Shown here piece after piece: positions 60,391 to 64,000 of a stretch of DNA of 64,000 nucleotides. Made by a program: the position numbers and the translations under genes. How positions within the stretch are numbered: the stretch's first letter is position 1; every line of letters starts with the position of its first letter. The notes beneath the pieces were generated by a model. That model searched no databases. It saw only the letters and a list, made by a program, of their open reading frames with translations, and was not told the DNA's origin. Source of the DNA: Streptococcus zalophi (GTDB taxonomy: Bacteria; Bacillota; Bacilli; Lactobacillales; Streptococcaceae). The stretch covers positions 1 to 64,000 of the forward strand of contig NZ_JAENBP010000004.1 of NCBI RefSeq assembly GCF_016481285.1, written 5' to 3'.

Positions 60391-61005
60391 AACTAATCTC
60401 ACAAGAAAAAATTGCCGAAGCATTGCAGTAACTATTAGCGATATCAGAAACAGCTCTATATTATAGTCAAAGTATTTTGATAAGGAACGTTTTCAGGATA
60501 TCAGAAAAGAAGCAACTATTTTATTAAAAGAGATGCCTCTTTAAAGAAAAACGAATTAACGACCTTATTGCATGTTAATAATTCTTATGCGACACCTTTG
60601 ATTGATACAAGAGTTTTTATTACTGATGGACAAAAGATTCTCCTTGCAAGGGATGTTGTTAGTGGTGAGTGGTCTCTACCGGGAGGCTTTTTAGAAATTG
60701 GTTTAATCCTAAAAGAAAACATCCTCAAAGAAGTGTTAGAAGAAACAGGCTATAAAGAAAGGGTTGAGCGCTTGTTAGCAGTTTTTGATGCTAATAAACA
60801 CCAACTACAAGCCAAACAATATCTTAAACTTGTTTATTTATGCCACCTAGAAGATGGGCATTTTATCCCAAATCATGAAGTTTCTAAGATGTCTTACTTT
60901 GATATTACTAATTTGCCAGTTTTATCAATTAAGCGTACCTCTGAAAAACAATTAGAAATACTTTGTGATATTGTAGAAAACAAGAGAGATTGTTACAGTG
61001 ACTGA
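60387..61005 (+). pseudogene. Nudix hydrolase gene with decayed N-terminus
   Basis: The C-terminal ~145 residues form a Nudix domain (GGFLEIGLILKENILKEVLEETGY), open from 60568 but with only a TTG and no RBS. The N-terminal helical domain typical of this family is visible only in pieces: a frame from GTG 60387 (overlapping the phosphorylase stop) hits TAA at 60429-60431. Residues similar to the family (LLAISETALYYS, DKERFQDIRKEATILLKEMPL) then continue in other phases. At least one stop and two frameshifts are needed to explain it. It was probably co-transcribed with the phosphorylase. Confidence 0.8.
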
Positions 61006-61016
61006 AAACGCTATCT
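61002..61016 (+). promoter_or_regulatory. cre-like site upstream of the amino-sugar operon
   Basis: TGAAAACGCTATCT (61003-61016) fits the streptococcal cre consensus WTGNAANCGNWNNCW except at its first base. It overlaps the Nudix stop and lies about 60 bp before the GntR promoter. CcpA control is inferred. Confidence 0.4.
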
Positions 61017-61074
61017 TATTGATGAAATAAGAGTTTAAAAGATTAAAAATTTTTTTAGAAATCTCATTTTCTCC

Positions 61075-61122
61075 TTGACTCCTCTATATTAATATATTAT
61101 ACTGGATATGTGGTTATAACCA
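61075..61122 (+). promoter_or_regulatory. Promoter and GntR-type operator of the gntR-agaS operon
   Basis: TTGACT (61075-61080) and TATACT (61098-61103) are 17 bp apart. The perfect palindrome TGGTTATAACCA (61111-61122) covers the transcription start, as expected for an autorepressor of the HutC/NagR type. Confidence 0.75.
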
Positions 61123-61144
61123 GACGATGAAAGGAGAGAAGACG

Positions 61145-61864
61145 ATGAGTGATAAACCATTGTATTTACAACTAGCTGATACACTAGCGCAAAAGATAAA
61201 AGAATTGTTTTCTCCCAATGATAAATTATTGTCTGAACGTGAGTTAACCAATCAATATGGTGTCAGTCGAATGACTGTGAGATTGGCTTTACAGGAATTA
61301 GAAACCAGAGGCTTAATCTATAAAAAGCATGGTAAAGGAACCTTTGTCGCTGAAACTAGTGATAGCACGGTTGACTTATCAGCAACTTATAGTTTTACCG
61401 ACCATATGAGAAATTTAGGAAAAAATCCAAAAACAAAGATTCTTTCCTTTAGTGAGATTAGGGCTTCAGAATACGTTGCTAACCAGTTAAATCTCTCCCA
61501 AAATGATATGGTCTATGAAATTGAGCGGTTACGGATTGCTGATGATGTGCCGATGATGATTGAACGTTCTTATATCCCAAAAGATATTTTTAAAGGTCTA
61601 CGGTGTGAACGTCTCTATGAAAAACCTCTCTATGAGATTTTTTCTGATGATTATAGTCAGACCATTAGAACGGCAGAAGAAGAATTCTTTGCAAGTATTG
61701 CACTTGATCGAGAGTCTAAATTTTTAAAAATTAAAACGGGTAGTCCTGTTTTACACATTATTCGTAAGACTTATAATACTAAGAATCATATCATTGAATT
61801 TACGTTTAGTATTGCGCGTGCTGATCAATTTAGGTACAAAATTACACATCATAAACCTAACTGA
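61145..61864 (+). CDS. GntR-family regulator with UTRA domain (amino-sugar type)
   Basis: The N-terminal winged helix (residues 1-70) contains LLSERELTNQYGVSRMTVRLALQELETRGL and the wing KKHGKGTFV. The UTRA effector domain (about 80-235) binds phosphosugars in homologues. I chose ATG 61145, preceded by AAAGGAGAG; ATG 61127 lies before the RBS. It is 35 nt upstream of agaS, so it probably senses an amino-sugar phosphate. Length is 239 residues. Confidence 0.9.
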   Translation: MSDKPLYLQLADTLAQKIKELFSPNDKLLSERELTNQYGVSRMTVRLALQELETRGLIYKKHGKGTFVAETSDSTVDLSATYSFTDHMRNLGKNPKTKILSFSEIRASEYVANQLNLSQNDMVYEIERLRIADDVPMMIERSYIPKDIFKGLRCERLYEKPLYEIFSDDYSQTIRTAEEEFFASIALDRESKFLKIKTGSPVLHIIRKTYNTKNHIIEFTFSIARADQFRYKITHHKPN

Positions 61865-61899
61865 TAACTATCAGAAATAAAAAGAAAAAGGAGAAAATA

Positions 61900-63072
61900 A
61901 TGTTTCAATATGATGAAGACCAACTAGAAAAAATAGGTGCTAAGATTACAACTAAGGAAATCAAGCAACAACCTGAACTTTGGCAAGAGGCATTTGGTTT
62001 ATTTAAAGAACGTCAAGAAAAAATTACTACTTTCTTAGATAAGGTGAAAGCAGCTAGTCCAAATAAGCGTGTTAAGGTAATCTTTACAGGTGCTGGAACC
62101 TCTCAATATGTTGGTGATACAGCTCTACCTTTCTTAAAACATCACGGTGATCGTAGTCGCTTTATTTTTGAAAGTGTCGGAACAACAGATTTGGTATCTG
62201 TTCCTTATGAGCACTTATTTGAAGATGAAACCCTTTTATTAGTGTCATTTGCACGTAGTGGTAATAGCCCAGAAAGTGTTGCAGCAGTTCAATTAGCTAA
62301 TCAACTCGTACCATCTGTTTTCCATTTAACAATTACTTGTGCAAAAGAAGGTCAATTAGCTAAAAATGCTGAAGGCGATGATAAAAATCTGCTATTATTG
62401 ATGCCAGAATTATCTAATGATGCTGGTTTTGCAATGACTGGTAGTTTCTCATCTATGTTATTAACAACTTTATTAACCTTTGACACTAAACATTCACTAG
62501 CAGAAAAAGAAACTTTTGTTAATTATTTAGCAGAGATTACTCACGATGTTCTTGATAGAGAAGATATCATCAAAGCTATTGTTGATTTAGACTTTGACCG
62601 TATCGTTTATCTAGGGTCTGGTTCTTTATCTGGTTTAACAAGAGAAGCACAACTCAAAATTCTTGAATTAACAGCTGGTAAAATTGCTACTATGTTTGAT
62701 TCTTCAATGGGCTTTAGACATGGTCCAAAATCATTTGTTAATGAGAAAACGCTTCTTATTGACTTTATCCACAACAATCCTTACACAAGACAATATGATA
62801 TTGATTTAATTGAGGAAGTTTATGACGATCAAATTGCTCTTAAAACACTTGCTGTAGGACAAAAAGGAGATTTAACTTTCTCAGGTGATACGTTCGAGTT
62901 AAAATCTGATGTGATTCTTCCAGATGCTTACCTTAGTTTAGCAGACGTATTTGTTGCTCAAATGATTTCACTTATGACTGCGGTAAAAGTGAAAAACACA
63001 CCTGATACACCTTCTAAAACAGGAACCGTGAACCGTGTCGTTAAAGGTGTTATCATTCACGAATACAAATAA
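61900..63072 (+). CDS. agaS: AgaS-like SIS-domain sugar isomerase/deaminase
   Basis: The 390-residue protein has two SIS domains (IFTGAGTSQYVGDTA near residue 65, LVSFARSGNSPESVA near 115, YLGSGSLSGLTREAQLKILELTAGK near 245). AgaS acts in the N-acetylgalactosamine/galactosamine route, converting galactosamine 6-phosphate to tagatose 6-phosphate and ammonia. The gene follows a GntR-UTRA regulator with no gap for a promoter. AAAGGAG lies before the ATG. Substrate specificity is inferred from family. Confidence 0.88.
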   Translation: MFQYDEDQLEKIGAKITTKEIKQQPELWQEAFGLFKERQEKITTFLDKVKAASPNKRVKVIFTGAGTSQYVGDTALPFLKHHGDRSRFIFESVGTTDLVSVPYEHLFEDETLLLVSFARSGNSPESVAAVQLANQLVPSVFHLTITCAKEGQLAKNAEGDDKNLLLLMPELSNDAGFAMTGSFSSMLLTTLLTFDTKHSLAEKETFVNYLAEITHDVLDREDIIKAIVDLDFDRIVYLGSGSLSGLTREAQLKILELTAGKIATMFDSSMGFRHGPKSFVNEKTLLIDFIHNNPYTRQYDIDLIEEVYDDQIALKTLAVGQKGDLTFSGDTFELKSDVILPDAYLSLADVFVAQMISLMTAVKVKNTPDTPSKTGTVNRVVKGVIIHEYK

Positions 63073-63080
63073 AAAATAAA

Positions 63081-63104
63081 AAAACTGGTTAAACCAGTTT
63101 TTTT
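63081..63104. terminator. Bidirectional terminator between agaS and the second gntR
   Basis: AAAACTGG pairs with CCAGTTTT around TTAAA, with A and T tracts on both sides. Confidence 0.88.
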
Positions 63105-63813
63105 ATTGCTCGTTAGCAGTAATTTCAAATTTAAAGTATTTCCAATGTTTATAGCTTTCAATATACTCTAAAATTTCTGCACTGTTACTACGATTAGTTA
63201 ACTTGATTTGTTTAATACTTGGCTCACTAGGTTTTAGTTTTAAAGCACTAGCAATATGTTTAGGTGTAGGTAAACTTACCTCGTTAGTTTCAACAAAAGG
63301 TTCCTCAGACATATGGATATTGAAATCTTCTCTGAAGCGTTTATAAATAGAATTATAATGGGATAGGGGTTTATTAGGGTTTAAAATATAGCGTGCTGGA
63401 ATATAAGACTGTTGGTATATGTAAGGCTGTTTGTCATCTTTTCTTAGCCTTACAATCTTATAGTAGTAATCATTTTTACCTAATTCTAATTTTTTAATAT
63501 AATCAGGGTCATTTCCCTTTTCAATAGAAAGAACAGTGACAGAATCATTTTTTAATGGAAACAGTTCAATATCTGAAAAGCCAACCAATTTTCCCTTTCT
63601 TGAACGAGAGACAAAAGTCCCTTTTCCTTGTTGGCGCACAAGATAACCATCTTTTACTAACTCATTCATTGCTCTTATGACAGTAATAGAACTAACCTTA
63701 TAAATTTCTCTTAATTCTAATTCTGTGTAGAATCTATCGCCATTTTCAAATTTACCATTGATAATCTGTTGGCGAAGTTCATCTTGAATCATTTGGTATT
63801 TGGGTATTTTCAT
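63103..63813 (-). CDS. GntR-family regulator with UTRA domain
   Basis: The 236-residue regulator has the GntR winged helix at residues 1-70 (ELELREIYKVSSITVIRAMNELVKDGYLVRQQGKGTFV) and a UTRA domain after it. It is distinct from the regulator at 61145. It diverges from a gene beyond the right edge. AGGAAGTGATG on the minus strand precedes the start. Probable target: the divergent sugar genes, perhaps a galactoside/PTS operon; that is a guess. Confidence 0.87.
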   Translation of the reverse strand: MKIPKYQMIQDELRQQIINGKFENGDRFYTELELREIYKVSSITVIRAMNELVKDGYLVRQQGKGTFVSRSRKGKLVGFSDIELFPLKNDSVTVLSIEKGNDPDYIKKLELGKNDYYYKIVRLRKDDKQPYIYQQSYIPARYILNPNKPLSHYNSIYKRFREDFNIHMSEEPFVETNEVSLPTPKHIASALKLKPSEPSIKQIKLTNRSNSAEILEYIESYKHWKYFKFEITANEQ

Positions 63814-63882
63814 TTAACATCACTTCCTAACGTAAAAAAATAAACTTTATTAATTTGATAATTTTTTAACAATATCTGTTAC

Positions 63883-63904
63883 AATATTTATTATACTAAA
63901 TATT
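63883..63904. promoter_or_regulatory. AT-rich inverted repeat in the divergent regulator region
   Basis: AATATTTA (63883-63890) and TAAATATT (63897-63904) are perfect arms around TTATAC. It is a candidate operator for the GntR protein at 63103. Confidence 0.4.
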
Positions 63905-63945
63905 TTTAAAAAAAGTAAGATAAAAATATTTTTTTTAAAAATAAC

Positions 63946-63977
63946 TTGATATAACCACTCAGATATGTTAATATAAT
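63946..63977 (+). promoter_or_regulatory. Rightward promoter region with a GntR-like site for a gene beyond the window
   Basis: TTGATATAACCA (63946-63957) matches the operator at 61111 at 10 of 12 positions. TATAAT at 63972-63977 is a possible -10. The gene itself lies outside the window. Confidence 0.45.
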
Positions 63978-64000
63978 AATGTAAAAAATAAAAAGAAATA

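Noticed and set aside
61759-61766. Exact ComX box TACGAATA on the minus strand
   Set aside because: It lies inside the gntR coding region, and similar matches occur in other genes (for example near 38605), so it is chance.

Overview
The window is a low-GC Gram-positive chromosome segment that I assign to the genus Streptococcus. The assignment rests on gene neighbourhoods (dut-radA-carbonic anhydrase-gltX, rnpA-yidC-khpB, gpsA-galU, mecA beside a WecA/TagO-type transferase, sufCDSUB, a five-gene Ami/Opp transporter), LPXTG surface proteins with an FSIRK-type signal peptide, and closeness to streptococcal homologues recalled from memory. The species cannot be fixed from sequence alone. It is mostly core chromosome. 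I see no insertion sequence, prophage, CRISPR array or rRNA.

Layout. 1-9494: end of an Ig-repeat LPXTG protein, pgi, a very large LPXTG-anchored subtilisin-family protease and a lipoprotein. 9532-14458: a pyrimidine operon, pyrK-pyrD-pyrF-pyrE-pyrB-pyrI, behind an unusual leader. 14507-22700: folate cyclo-ligase, rhomboid protease, galU-gpsA (reverse), a YeiH-type exporter and a heterodimeric ABC exporter. 22719-30642: dut-radA under a possible competence promoter, carbonic anhydrase, an AIM24-like protein, gltX, a divergent MerR regulator/membrane protein pair and rnpA-yidC-khpB. 30695-38975: SPFH protein, amino-acid ABC importer (reverse), DUF2207 protein, uppP, mecA and a TagO/WecA transferase. 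38974-44258: sufCDSUB. 44581-52714: a lipoprotein and oppABCDF. 52727-53250: tRNAs Asp, Lys, Thr, Ile, Glu. 53290-64000: a DUF402 phosphatase, recX diverging from rlmD, MFS plus SGNH hydrolase, an orphan DUF3021 protein, apbE, a nucleoside phosphorylase with a decayed Nudix gene, and a GntR/agaS amino-sugar locus facing a second GntR gene that diverges toward the right edge.

How the genes connect. The surface protease and the Opp transporter could form one peptide-acquisition route: the protease cuts external protein and Opp imports the peptides. Both have CodY-like boxes upstream, although such matches are easily met in AT-rich DNA. The pyr operon makes UMP; it includes the regulatory chain PyrI, unusual for streptococci as I know them.

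The most interesting signal is the pyr leader. A well-initiated, Phe-rich 61-codon ORF runs through a pause-type hairpin and a 62% T stretch and ends in the loop of a terminator just before pyrK. This is the layout of the UTP-sensitive pyrBI attenuator of enteric bacteria, not the PyrR system expected in Firmicutes. Other notable signals are a MerR-type 19-bp-spacer promoter, back-to-back leaderless starts of recX and rlmD, and 9-bp direct repeats with a 12-bp gap upstream of the orphan DUF3021 gene.
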